Origin: Deltaproteobacteria bacterium
Lineage (GTDB): Bacteria; Desulfobacterota; Desulfarculia; JACQYL01
Reading direction: 5' to 3'
DNA length: 52,474 bases
Assembly: GCA_016208165.1 (NCBI GenBank)
Contig: JACQYL010000058.1
Span: 98,460 to 150,933, forward strand
The translations under genes were made by a program, and so were the position numbers. The notes beneath the pieces were generated by a model. The model was given only the letters and a program-made list of their open reading frames with translations. It ran no database searches and was not told the DNA's origin. This document shows, piece by piece, positions 1-10,000 of the stretch; position 1 is the first letter of the stretch, and every line of letters begins with the position of its first letter.

Positions 1-2
1 CT

Positions 3-929
3 AACCTGATCGTAGGCCGGGGAACGTCCGACGATGCCGGTGTATACAAAATCTCCGAGACCGTAGCTCTTATTCAAACGGTGGATTTCTTTACCCCTAT
101 TGTGGACGATCCATACGACTTCGGCCGCATCGCCGCAGCCAACGCGTTGAGCGACGTATACGCCATGGGCGGACGTCCTATCACCGCGATGAACATCGTA
201 TGCTTCCCCATCAACGAACTGGACAAAAGCATACTGAAGGAGATCCTGAGAGGTGGCTCGGATGTGGTTCGGCGGTCCGGAGCCGCTCTGGTCGGAGGAC
301 ACAGTGTCGAGGATCCGGAGATCAAGTACGGGCTTTCCGTTACGGGTGTGGTGCACCCCGATGAGGTGCGGACCAACGCCGGAGCACGGCCGGGCGACGA
401 TTTGATTCTCACCAAACCCATCGGCACAGGCATCATCGCCACAGCCATCAAGGCCGGCATGGCCCCTCCCGACCTCGAAAAAAAGATCATCGAAATCATG
501 GCCGCCCTCAACAGAGAAGCCGCGGAAATCATGTCCCGGTTCCCCGTAAACGCCTGCACGGACATTACGGGTTTTGGCCTGCTGGGACACGCGTTGGAAG
601 TGGCCCGGGCCAGCCACGCGGAAATGCACCTTTACGCCCGCAACGTACCCCTGATCGAAGAAGCCGTCGAGTTTGCAGGCTTGGGCCTCGTGCCCGTGGG
701 TACGCACAAGAACAGAAACTTCTGCCGGAAGGCCCTGCAGATTTCCGACACCGTGGACCCGGTACTGCTCGACATTCTGGCCGACGCTCAGACGTCCGGC
801 GGCCTGCTCATTTCAAGTCCTGACGGTGACGCCCTTTTGAAGGCCCTCCATGAAGGGGGCCTGTCCGACGCAAGGCTGATAGGAAAGGTATCGGCGAGAC
901 ACGACAGCGGATTTTTGAAGGTCACTTAA
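3..929 (+). CDS. selD: Selenophosphate synthase SelD (5' end outside window)
   Basis: SelD makes selenophosphate from selenide and ATP in the cytoplasm; this is the selenium donor for selenocysteine and selenouridine. The reading frame is open from the window edge and starts in the conserved segment LIVGRGTSDDAGVYKI. The family motif GRIAAANALSDVYAMGGRP follows, then the Asp- and Gly-rich ATP and metal loops, and the usual C-terminal TSGGLLIS segment. Compared with a normal SelD of about 345 residues, roughly the first 40 are missing. That part carries the catalytic Cys or Sec and the Lys, so it cannot be said whether this SelD is itself a selenoprotein. It converges on a minus-strand operon 98 bp downstream; I see no clear terminator between them. 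The identification is firm. Confidence 0.95.
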   Translation, partial: NLIVGRGTSDDAGVYKISETVALIQTVDFFTPIVDDPYDFGRIAAANALSDVYAMGGRPITAMNIVCFPINELDKSILKEILRGGSDVVRRSGAALVGGHSVEDPEIKYGLSVTGVVHPDEVRTNAGARPGDDLILTKPIGTGIIATAIKAGMAPPDLEKKIIEIMAALNREAAEIMSRFPVNACTDITGFGLLGHALEVARASHAEMHLYARNVPLIEEAVEFAGLGLVPVGTHKNRNFCRKALQISDTVDPVLLDILADAQTSGGLLISSPDGDALLKALHEGGLSDARLIGKVSARHDSGFLKVT

Positions 930-1027
930 CCTGAAACTCGGGCCGGACAGCCTTACGTCCGAAGGAAGCCCTCCCGGCTCCATCCGACAGACCGCGCAAA
1001 GACTCCCGGCTATACGGTGAACACCGG

Positions 1028-2272
1028 TCACCGGTATTCGAGGATGCTTTCCGTCAATCGTTCCGCTCGGGAACGGACCACCGGGTCCGGGTCCATCTCT
1101 CCGAGTTTGCGGATCTCACGATGAACGTGGGCGTCCTTGATGCCTCCTTTGAGTGTGGTAGTGTTCAATTGGTCGATGCATTCAAGTACGCGAAGACGCG
1201 TGTCCGATGGAATTCCCTTGGCCGAGGCCAGATGCACGCTCTTTTCCAGGCTGGATAGAAATACCCATAGGTAGCCGTCCCGCCGCTCGGCATAGTCGTA
1301 AAGCAGCCCCCCACCCGTCCCCTCTTTCTCTACCTTCACACGGATGATTCGATCCTGTTCCAGACGCATCGCGCGAGCCGACAACACGGTTCTGAGCAGT
1401 TCGACGGCGAGTACTCCCTCGGATGCCTCCTCTTTCTTCAAAGTCACGTTCGAGAAATAGGCTTCGATGGACTCGAGCCGGCGTCGCGTTCCTTCTGAAA
1501 ACGGCTCGGCCGATATTCCCGATTCTTCGTCAGCGAATACGCTCGAAAGTTGCAGCAATGTGTTCCATAGGATCGGATTGGCGTATGGCCCTAAATCCCG
1601 GCCGTAGCCGACAACGGACGCCACCCGTTTCAGCGCCGCCTCGATATTTCCTTCAAACGCGATCTCTCGAGCATCGAGCGCCTCGATTCGAAACAGCCTC
1701 TCCCAGGTTCTCTCGACATCCGTTTGGCCGGCAAGGGTTTTCACGAAATCCTGTGCGGCGCCTTCCACGCTCGGGAACTGCTTTCCCAACAGGTCCGAGC
1801 CGCTTTGCTCATTCATGGCTTCCAGTTCGAATGACGTATGCGCCGGATCCCACCTTTGGAAGACAAAAAGTGTTTTCCCGCTTCGGATCGTCACGGCTAA
1901 AACAGCCACAGGCCCTTCAATAGAGTCCGCTCTCCTTGACAGCAGTACATAGGTGCCTGGTTCAAGAATCCCCATTGTGCAGGTTTCGCACCCGATGCGC
2001 CCCAGAGGCCGATACCCCGCGCGCACGTCTATTTGCACGTCCGTCCCGCTGCAGCGGGATGCCAACACGCAAAGGAGACCCGCGTCCGCCGGTGCGGCTT
2101 TTCGCAGGCCGTTCAGGACCGCAGCGCCGTTTCTTCCGGACAGATCCGCTACCGAGGATCTTATGGAGCCGCCCCCGGGGCCGGACGTGCAACCGAGGAA
2201 TCCAACCAACATCGCCGTCAGGACGATCGATACACACGACCGTCCTGCACTCGATCTCCGTGAATACGACAT
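1028..2272 (-). CDS. Predicted outer-membrane lipoprotein of unknown function
   Basis: I do not recognise the family. The start was placed at the Met followed by SYSRRSSAGRS because a signal sequence with lipobox LGC (Cys28) comes directly after it; the frame stays open upstream to a GTG at 2419, but those 49 residues look like untranslated leader. The mature part of about 385 residues is mixed alpha/beta without obvious repeats or membrane segments. Its middle and C-terminal half, from about residue 180, is rich in Leu, Glu and Arg and probably helical. It is the last gene of the minus-strand run with the M48 protease, SH3 protein and giant CHAT lipoprotein, 224 bp behind the M48 gene, so it may have its own promoter. 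Assignment to the same envelope system is by position only. Confidence 0.7.
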   Translation of the reverse strand: MSYSRRSSAGRSCVSIVLTAMLVGFLGCTSGPGGGSIRSSVADLSGRNGAAVLNGLRKAAPADAGLLCVLASRCSGTDVQIDVRAGYRPLGRIGCETCTMGILEPGTYVLLSRRADSIEGPVAVLAVTIRSGKTLFVFQRWDPAHTSFELEAMNEQSGSDLLGKQFPSVEGAAQDFVKTLAGQTDVERTWERLFRIEALDAREIAFEGNIEAALKRVASVVGYGRDLGPYANPILWNTLLQLSSVFADEESGISAEPFSEGTRRRLESIEAYFSNVTLKKEEASEGVLAVELLRTVLSARAMRLEQDRIIRVKVEKEGTGGGLLYDYAERRDGYLWVFLSSLEKSVHLASAKGIPSDTRLRVLECIDQLNTTTLKGGIKDAHVHREIRKLGEMDPDPVVRSRAERLTESILEYR

Positions 2273-2496
2273 CGGTCTCAGATATCCGGACAAAGACTTC
2301 TTTCTCTCGAATATGTAGCCGGCGCCGAAACGCAGGGTCCGGCGTAGGAACTCAGGGGTCTGTAGCACGGTAATCACGATCTGTTGGGGAAGCTCCGGCG
2401 ACGCCACGAAAAGCAGCACGACGCTTCACGCATGTGATCGACTTCTTAAGGGTCCGGCATCTTCCAACAATGTAGTTGGGTGTCCTTTTTAATGAC

Positions 2497-3456
2497 TTAT
2501 TTTACGCCTTTCTCGTACTTCTGGAATCTTCTCTCGACCGTGGCCAGATCCTTCCGGCCCGGATATTGATTCAGACGTTCTTCCAATTTGGCAATCCGCT
2601 GGTCCAGGGGAGGATGGGTCGAAAACCAGGAGCCTTTTTTCTCGGATCGGCTCTGCACCTCTTCCAATGCCTTCAACACTTCGATCATGCCCATGGGATC
2701 GTAACCGGTACGATAGGCGGTTTCCATACCCGCTTGATCGGCTTCGAATTCCATCGCCTTGTCCAATCCCTTGTCAAAGAGTACAGTCTGCAGGTCGCCG
2801 ATCATGCTCTCGAATTGCTTGCCTTTCTCCCCTTTCATGTTGGCGGCCGTTATTTTTCCGATTCCCTCGAAAAAACGCGCGCGCCGAATGGACTGCAGCG
2901 CATGTTTGTGCGCTACGTGTCCAACCTCGTGAGCCAGCACACACGCCAGTTGGGCCTCGTTGTCCAGCAGCTTCACCAAACCTTCGCTGACGAATATGAT
3001 TCCGCCCGGACAGCTGAACGCGTTCAAAATATCGCTCTGCACCACGACAAACCGGTACGGAATCGTAGGTCTTGTGGAATTCCTGGCAACGGCCATGCCG
3101 ACGAGATTCACGTATTTCTGTAGCGCTGCATTGTTCACCGGCAGACCGTATCGATGAAACCCTTCCAAGGCCAGACTTTCGCCAATGGTTCTTTCAGATT
3201 CAAAGTCAATTTCCGTGGCGCCGGAGAGAAGAGTGGTGACTCCCTCGAAAATCTTTCGCTCTTTCGAGTCTTCCTTTCCCAGGAAGTCCAAAAGTCCCGC
3301 CATTCGAATCTCTTCGGCTGCGGATTCCGTTTGCTGCGACGGCGTATCGACCGATTCCGTTTGGCGCGCGTCTTCGCATGCCACCATGTTGGCCGCTACC
3401 AGGGTCGCAGCCAGGACCAAACCAACCATGCTCAAGATCAACATCTTCGATTTCAT
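2497..3456 (-). CDS. M48-family metalloprotease lipoprotein
   Basis: This is a zinc endopeptidase of the M48 family, the family of the E. coli envelope proteases LoiP, BepA and YcaL. The zinc motif HEVGH (His176, Glu177, His180) is followed by the third ligand region FEADQ with Glu238. The fold around it (NAFSCPGGIIFVSEGL before the motif) is typical, and the length of 319 residues fits family members without added TPRs. The N-terminus has a hydrophobic segment ending in MVAC, a plausible lipobox with Cys27, so it probably sits in the periplasm on a membrane. The start used has GAGGAAG at good spacing; an in-frame GTG seven codons upstream overlaps the previous gene and is less likely. It lies 17 bp behind the SH3 gene and is probably co-transcribed with the CHAT gene. 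Confidence 0.92.
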   Translation of the reverse strand: MKSKMLILSMVGLVLAATLVAANMVACEDARQTESVDTPSQQTESAAEEIRMAGLLDFLGKEDSKERKIFEGVTTLLSGATEIDFESERTIGESLALEGFHRYGLPVNNAALQKYVNLVGMAVARNSTRPTIPYRFVVVQSDILNAFSCPGGIIFVSEGLVKLLDNEAQLACVLAHEVGHVAHKHALQSIRRARFFEGIGKITAANMKGEKGKQFESMIGDLQTVLFDKGLDKAMEFEADQAGMETAYRTGYDPMGMIEVLKALEEVQSRSEKKGSWFSTHPPLDQRIAKLEERLNQYPGRKDLATVERRFQKYEKGVK

Positions 3457-3473
3457 GATAGCTTCCTCACGGT

Positions 3474-3986
3474 TCACTCAGCATATTCGCCGATTTTGCC
3501 TTCTCTGAGAAAGGCAAACAGTTCATCTTCCGTCACGTTTATCGAAAGGACGCGATCCAACGCCTCTTTGTACTTGGCCGGCGTACCCTGGTTCTCGGCA
3601 TAGGTCGCCGACTCTTTGGACAAGCCCCTGATGCTTCGAGCCGTATCGGCCTCGTCGGCTTGGATGCTGCTCCCCGAGAGCGCGGAGAAAAGCTGAGTCC
3701 CTTCGCCCTCCACTTCCTTTTGGGGAGGGGAATCCGAAAGGCGGCCTCTGTACATCCAGCCCTCCCGTCCGTCCGAGGTCCGAATCTTGTACCAACTTCC
3801 CTCTTCCGATACCAGTTTCACCTCGTCACCAACAGCAAGGGTGGCGATGGTCTCCGAAGAGGCCTTTTTGTCGGCTTTGAGCTTGGCGGCCTGGGAAGTC
3901 ACCCAAAGCGTACTCTGGGCCAGGGCCAAGGCGCCTGCGAACATCAGACTCGTGATGAGCAGCCATAGAAACCTCTGAACTCTCAT
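3474..3986 (-). CDS. Exported protein with bacterial SH3 domain
   Basis: The first 22 residues form a signal peptide ending in ALA. Residues about 25-88 match a bacterial SH3 domain (SH3_3 type), with the hallmark order AKLKADKKASSETIATLAVGD, then GSWYKI, then GREGWMYR. Such domains bind peptidoglycan or peptides in the periplasm. The C-terminal 80 residues (SALSGSSIQADEADTARSI onward) are polar and helical, with no known domain. The pattern resembles SH3-containing partners that travel with M48 proteases. A Shine-Dalgarno sequence GGGAGA precedes the ATG. The gene lies 69 bp downstream of the giant CHAT gene and 17 bp upstream of the M48 gene, so all three are probably one transcript. Substrate or ligand is unknown. 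Confidence 0.85.
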   Translation of the reverse strand: MRVQRFLWLLITSLMFAGALALAQSTLWVTSQAAKLKADKKASSETIATLAVGDEVKLVSEEGSWYKIRTSDGREGWMYRGRLSDSPPQKEVEGEGTQLFSALSGSSIQADEADTARSIRGLSKESATYAENQGTPAKYKEALDRVLSINVTEDELFAFLREGKIGEYAE

Positions 3987-4055
3987 GAATCATCTCCCTC
4001 TGTTATCTTGGAACATTAGCGCATGTACGAACATGTTCGCCCTCCGCTCCGAGAC

Positions 4056-7000
4056 CTAAAAGTAATCCCCCACCAGGACGAACGCTCCCCAGTAACCCGG
4101 ATGCGGATAGCGGTTTTTCACGTGAAGTATGGCCCGTCTCAGGCTTTCGGATTTGCTTCTGAGACTGTATTCGCGATAGAACTTTTTAACCAGCATGGCG
4201 GTGGAAACATCGCTCACCCGCCACAGGCTGGATATGATCGCGTGCGTGCCCGCATACAGAAACGCACGGTTCATGCCGATTACATCATCGCCGCTCGTTA
4301 GTTTTCCCAGGCCGGTCTGACAGGCGCTAAGCACGACGAGATCTGCGTTAATCCGAAGGCCAAACACTTCGGCCGCCTCGAGATTCCCGTCCGATTGAGC
4401 GTCCCTCGCCAGCAGCACGGCTGAAAACAGCGGGTTAATGGGGTCGAATTCACCATGGGAAGCCAGATGGATAATGCCGAACTCCCCGATATGTTCGATT
4501 ATCCAGCTTTCCGTGGCCCTGTCGCCGGTGAGCGTTGTAACATTGGGAAAATTCCAGCCGATGCTGGTGACTTCACGCTCGGCGAAGGGAAGCTCCAGGG
4601 CCGGATTGTGCAAGTCCGGATTTCCGATGGCCAGAACCCGAACGTTCTTGTCCCCTCTCCTCCGCTCGAGTGTATACTTTAGCACACTTGCGCTCGGCAG
4701 GTAAAACAGCGGATACCGGTCGGCCAGGTACGCTTCCCCATCCTGGAGCGTGGCAAAGGAAAGATAGTGTAACGGCCCGTGGGGAACGATGCCCACCAGT
4801 TGGCCGCTTTTCAGACGGGAAATCACCGGCGAAAAGAGGTTCGCATATAAGCCTCGGGACTCGGTTTCGAGTGGTTCCAGATTCTGAAGCCTCCGCCGGT
4901 AGTTCACGATGGAAGCGGCAAGGAACTCCCGTCCCACGGGCACTCGAAACAGGTCCAGCGAATCCGCTTTCATGATCCAGCAGAATGTTTCCACCGCCGT
5001 GACGTAATAGGCTAGAAGCGCCACGTCGGGGGCCAGCAACTCCTGCACTCCTTTCGAGGAGAGGGGATTTACCGAAACCAGCGAGGCCAGTTCCGGATTA
5101 GAAGCCTCGATGTCCAGCATGATGTCCCGATACTCGTCGTTGAGCTGCTGAAGCGTCCGCTGATAGATGGCTCGTTCGGCCTCGTCGGCGGACTGGGCCG
5201 CCAGAGCCTCCTGCTCCCGTATTCCCGCCCTGACCGTCGTCAACTTTTGGTATAGCTGCTGATCCAGTTGGCCTCGCAAGGTCAACTGCTGGTTTCCCAG
5301 AAGATCGATGAGACCGCGGGCACGGGATCGCTCCCCCACGTCGAACGCTTCCTCGACGTGGCCGAGATCGCAAAGCAGGGTAACCAAGGCTTCGTACACC
5401 ACCAGCTTATTGTTAATGAACCCGTCTTTAAGCTGATCCAGCTTGATTTCCGCACGCATGCCTTCAACGATATCGGCGGCTCGAGTCAGCAGCTCACGGG
5501 CCTCCTGTTTGCGACCTTCATCGAGTCGTATCAGAGCGATCCCATACAAAGCACGCCATTCCGTTTCCCGCAAAGCCATGGAACGGGAAGCTTCCAGAGC
5601 CTTTTCGAAAGCCGAGAGGGCTTCTTTGCTTCGCTTTAACGCGCTGAGAGCCTCGCCCAGAGCCAAGAGAATCTTGGCCTCGTTTATTCGGTTTCCGATA
5701 CTCGAAGCTTCCGCGAGAGCATCCTCGAGATAGGGAACGGCCTTCTCCGGCTGTCCCATGCGCAGGTAGGTGAGGCCCGTGTTGCGCAGGTCATACGCAA
5801 TAGCCCATCGGGACTTGAGTTTCCGATCCATGGCCAAGGCCTGATCCAGGCTCGCAAGTGCGTCCTCGAACCTGCCCATCTCACGATACACCATCCCCTT
5901 ATTGTTCAAAATGGTGGCGATTTCATCCTTCCTGACCCTCAGCTTCTGCGCCGAAGTCATGGCTTGCTCCAATTGGCGCAGGGCCCTTTGGGGATCCCCA
6001 AGGGTCCACCAGATGAGCCCCGAGGTGTTCAAGGCGAGCACTTCCTCGAGAGGCCAACCGTTTTGCCGGGCCCAGTCAAGCACCTGGCGCTGAAGCTTGA
6101 AAGCTTCCTGGTATCTGGCCTGGTACCAGGCGTTGTTCGCTTGTTCGATAACAACACCGGCCTTCAGGCGCAGCAGAGACGCATCGTTACCTGCCAGATC
6201 CAGGGATTGGGAGTAGTTTCGTTCCGCCTCAACGAAATCGCCCAGCAGCCGGCAGCAGCGTCCGAGGTCCAGGAGCGCCTGCGCCATTCCGTGTTTTGAT
6301 CCGAGTTCCTTGTAGATACCCAAGGCCCGTTCATAATTCTGCCGGGCCAGAGCGTATTGGCTGAGCCTGAGGTCGTAGATGCGGCCGATGCTCTCATATT
6401 GACGGGCCAGCAGCTCCTTCTTGTCCAGCGCCTTGCTGAGGGAAGCGGCATCCTGGAATTTCACCAGGGCGCGATCGTATTCCGTAGCGTTCTCGAGAAC
6501 CACGCCAAGATCGGATAGGGCCCGAACCTGTTCCGGTCTGAGTTCGAGATTGGACATGATCTCGAGGGCGTCTTCCAAGGCGGGAACGGCTTCTGCGTAT
6601 CGTTCCGCACGGGCCAGCACGAGACCCCACTTCAGCAGGGCTTCAGCGTGGCTTTCCGAGTCCGGTTGGCTGCCGGCTATGATGTCCACTAATGCCTTCG
6701 CGTAAGACGCCGCCTCGTCCAACCGATCGGCAAGGAATGCGGATTCGCGCGCGTAGCGGTACAGGTCCGGAAGGTGGCGCTTTAGAGACTCCGTTTCCCC
6801 GGCAACGCTCAACGCGTTTTCCAAAAGAGAAAGGGCTTTCAGATACTCTCCGGATTTGAACGCACCCACTCCCCGGTCCACGTAACCCACGAACTGCTGC
6901 CTGCCCAGTTCCAAAGCGGCTTCCGGGGAAAGGCCCCAGTATCCGACAAGATGCCAATCTTCCGTCGCCCCCTCGGACCGGACAGCCCGAATCGCGTCCA

Positions 7001-10000
7001 ATGCGGACGTATCCGCGTAGAGTCGGAAAAACGGTTCGAGGAAAGCCGATTTCTCCTGCGGACGCGTCGGCAGCAACAGCGTTGGACATCCCATGAGCGA
7101 AAACAGCTGACCCAACTCGTACGCATATTCCAGGGAAGCTTTGGGGAGAACCGCCATGGAGATTCCCGGCAGTCGGCCGAACAGCCGGTCTAGCGGCAGG
7201 TTGCGGCCCTGACTCAATTCAATGGCAGGCTTCCTTTGAGCGCTTTCCCCGGGTCTGGTGGGTACGGAAATGGCCGAATATACGTTCGTATTGACCAGGA
7301 GACTGTGGGCCCCGGAAACCGAAGCGAAAATGTCGCTTTCCACCGCATCCTCAGGCAGACTCGTTACCTTGAACGGCCCCGGGAGGGCATATACGCCGGG
7401 GAATTCGAGCACTTTCCGTTTGAACGGCTTCCGGTTCCGAGCCGAACGAACCAGATGAGTGCCGCTGAGAGCCAGGGGGCCCTGAACGTCAAACGGAAGT
7501 CTCGACGGTTCCTCGAATGCCCGAACCTCAACCCCGGATTCCGATCGTTTCAGAGTTTCCCGGCGAACCGGATGTTCGACGCGGATCTCGTCGGGTGTCA
7601 GAACGAACGCCGCCCATTGCGGCTTTGGATCGGACAGTGCGAAAAACCGCATACACAGGCCGTCGGCCGGCAGCGATTCCATCACATCGATAGCTTCCAC
7701 CGGCTCGGGAACAAAAATCCCCACAACGCCGGCAGGCTCCTCGATAGAGCGGGAGAGAGCGGCATCTTCGACCTCGCTCCCGTATCTTCGAACGAGATCG
7801 AGGTATTTCGTCAGGTGGGGTCCGTTCTTTTCCGCCTCTCCGTCCCGGACCGCGTTTCTCGCCTCCTCCTCGGCATCGAGCGCCAGCCCCAGGAGGATCA
7901 GCAACCGATCCTGGTCGGATTCCTTAGTGGCCAATGTAGCCGGAAAAGGGAGATTCTCGCGGTTTTTCCCGATGGACAGGGATAGAAGTTCCTTTTCCTG
8001 CCCCAATCGTATGGAAACATACTCTCGTTCCGCTTCGTTGGCCTTTGTGCGATCACGGTCGAGCTTCCTCAAGGACAACAGCACCGGGTAGCTTTTACGA
8101 ATACGTTCCTGCTCTTTCCTGGGGATATCGCCCAAGACCAAGGGAGCCATCCGCTGGACCCGATCAAGCTCCGAAAGGCGCTCGATCAGATTGAAAGCCT
8201 CTTCCGTCCGCCCGGATCCGATCATTTCCGTCACCATCGGGGCGAACCGGTCTGCGACCTCCATGGGACCGCAACCGGCCCGAATCGCGGTTACCGATTC
8301 GAGCGCTTCCAGGGCCTCCTCGAACCGGCCGAGCCCGGCAAGCGCACGCCACTGGATGTCCGGCAACAAGCCCCGACGGGACAGGTCCAGCGCAAATTCG
8401 AAATGGTTCCTCATGCCTTTAACGTCGCCGTTCGATCTCGCGGTGTCCGCCAAGTTTATCTGAATCGCCCCCCCGAGGGCCAGGGATTCTCTGTCCACCG
8501 ACGGTTTGTCGAGTTCAAGGGTCTCGAGGCCCAAATAGAAATGGGTGGCCGCGCGCTCCACGGCCGTCATCCGTCGAACCGCAGCCTCCACTTTATCGAT
8601 ATCGCCGGAAACCGGAGTGCTCAGCGCCGCGACTCCCATGGTATTGTGATAGGTTGCCACGGTCCGGCGATCGGCCGGATCGGGGAAACGGGACAACAGC
8701 TGCATGGTTTTGCGATCGAGGTCGATCAACAGTTCCCGGCGCCGCTCCTGTTGGCTTTCGCCCGCAGGCATGGCCAACATACAGCGAACCATATTGGTAA
8801 CATTGAGCACTGTGCTCACAGGATTCCCGAGACGAAGGGTCAACTCCGCCGAACGTCGGAAGTAATCGAAAGCCCGGAGGGGGTCTTGCCGGGCATAAGC
8901 CACCAGACCCGCCCGGTGGAACAACAAGGACACACCGTAGGCATTTTCGTCCTGAACTTCCGTATCCGGCGGATACCGTTGCAACTCCTTTTCCAGCGCC
9001 GCTTCGGCCGGCTGCAACGCCCCCAAATCCGTCTGGATTCGGGCGATGAAAGCTTCGGCCAACCGCTCCTCCTGTTCCGCGGTAAATCCGTACATGGCCT
9101 GAGTGGAACCGATTTTGTCCAGAGCCACGTCAAAGGCCAAACCCACCCCCGCGCCTGTCGGTTTTTCCTGTTGCTTCGACGTCACGCCGTATTTGCGCGC
9201 AAGGTCTATGACTTCCCGAAAGTCCTTGGATGCCCCTTCGAGTAACCGGTTTCGTTCCTCTCCGGAAACCGCTCCCGCTTCCATATACGCGTTGAAAGCG
9301 ATGGACCGTTTGTTTGTCGCCAGATTCCTTGTAAGGCCCAGCCGCTGGTTAATCTCGTAAGCTCCTTCAAACATCTCCTGCGCCGGCGGCCAATTCCCGT
9401 CTTCCTGGTACGCCAATCCCAACCGGTCCAACATCTCGGCCTTCAACTCGGTCAGTCGGGAGGGAAATACGAGGGCGTCCCGAACTCTTGAAAGCTTATA
9501 CGCCAACGCCTGTTGGGCTTCGTCCCGATTCTTCGGGACCAGCTTCAGCAGATCGGGGATTAGAGACGCCTGTTCGGACAGCAGCGATTCCATGGCCTTC
9601 CGGTAGGATTGCCACGCAGGGCTGGGCGGCGGGTCCACTGTCTTCCGGCTGATCTCGAACAATTTCTGGTTGAGCGCAGCCTGGCGCCGCGCCAAGTCTT
9701 TGGCCTTTCCTTCGAGCTCTTTTTCTCCCATGGCTGGATTGAGGATGCTTTCGGATATGTAACGATCCATGCGGCCGAACAGCTCGGAGGCATGACGCGG
9801 CTGAATCCGCTCCTCGATGAGTGTGAGGGCCTGCTTATACGCTGCGATACTCTGTTTTCGGTCTCCGACTTGAAAAGCGGCGGCGCCAAAACGTCGAAGA
9901 AAAAGTACTTCCGTGTCTTCGTTATCGAACGCCATTCCGGTTTCGAACCGCTTCGAATAGTACTCAAATGCTTTCCCGTATTGCCCGAGCAAAAAGTGCA

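Noticed and set aside
2273-2419. N-terminal extension of the lipoprotein gene by 49 codons
   Set aside because: The extension puts the signal sequence and lipobox in the middle of the protein; the shorter start fits a lipoprotein.
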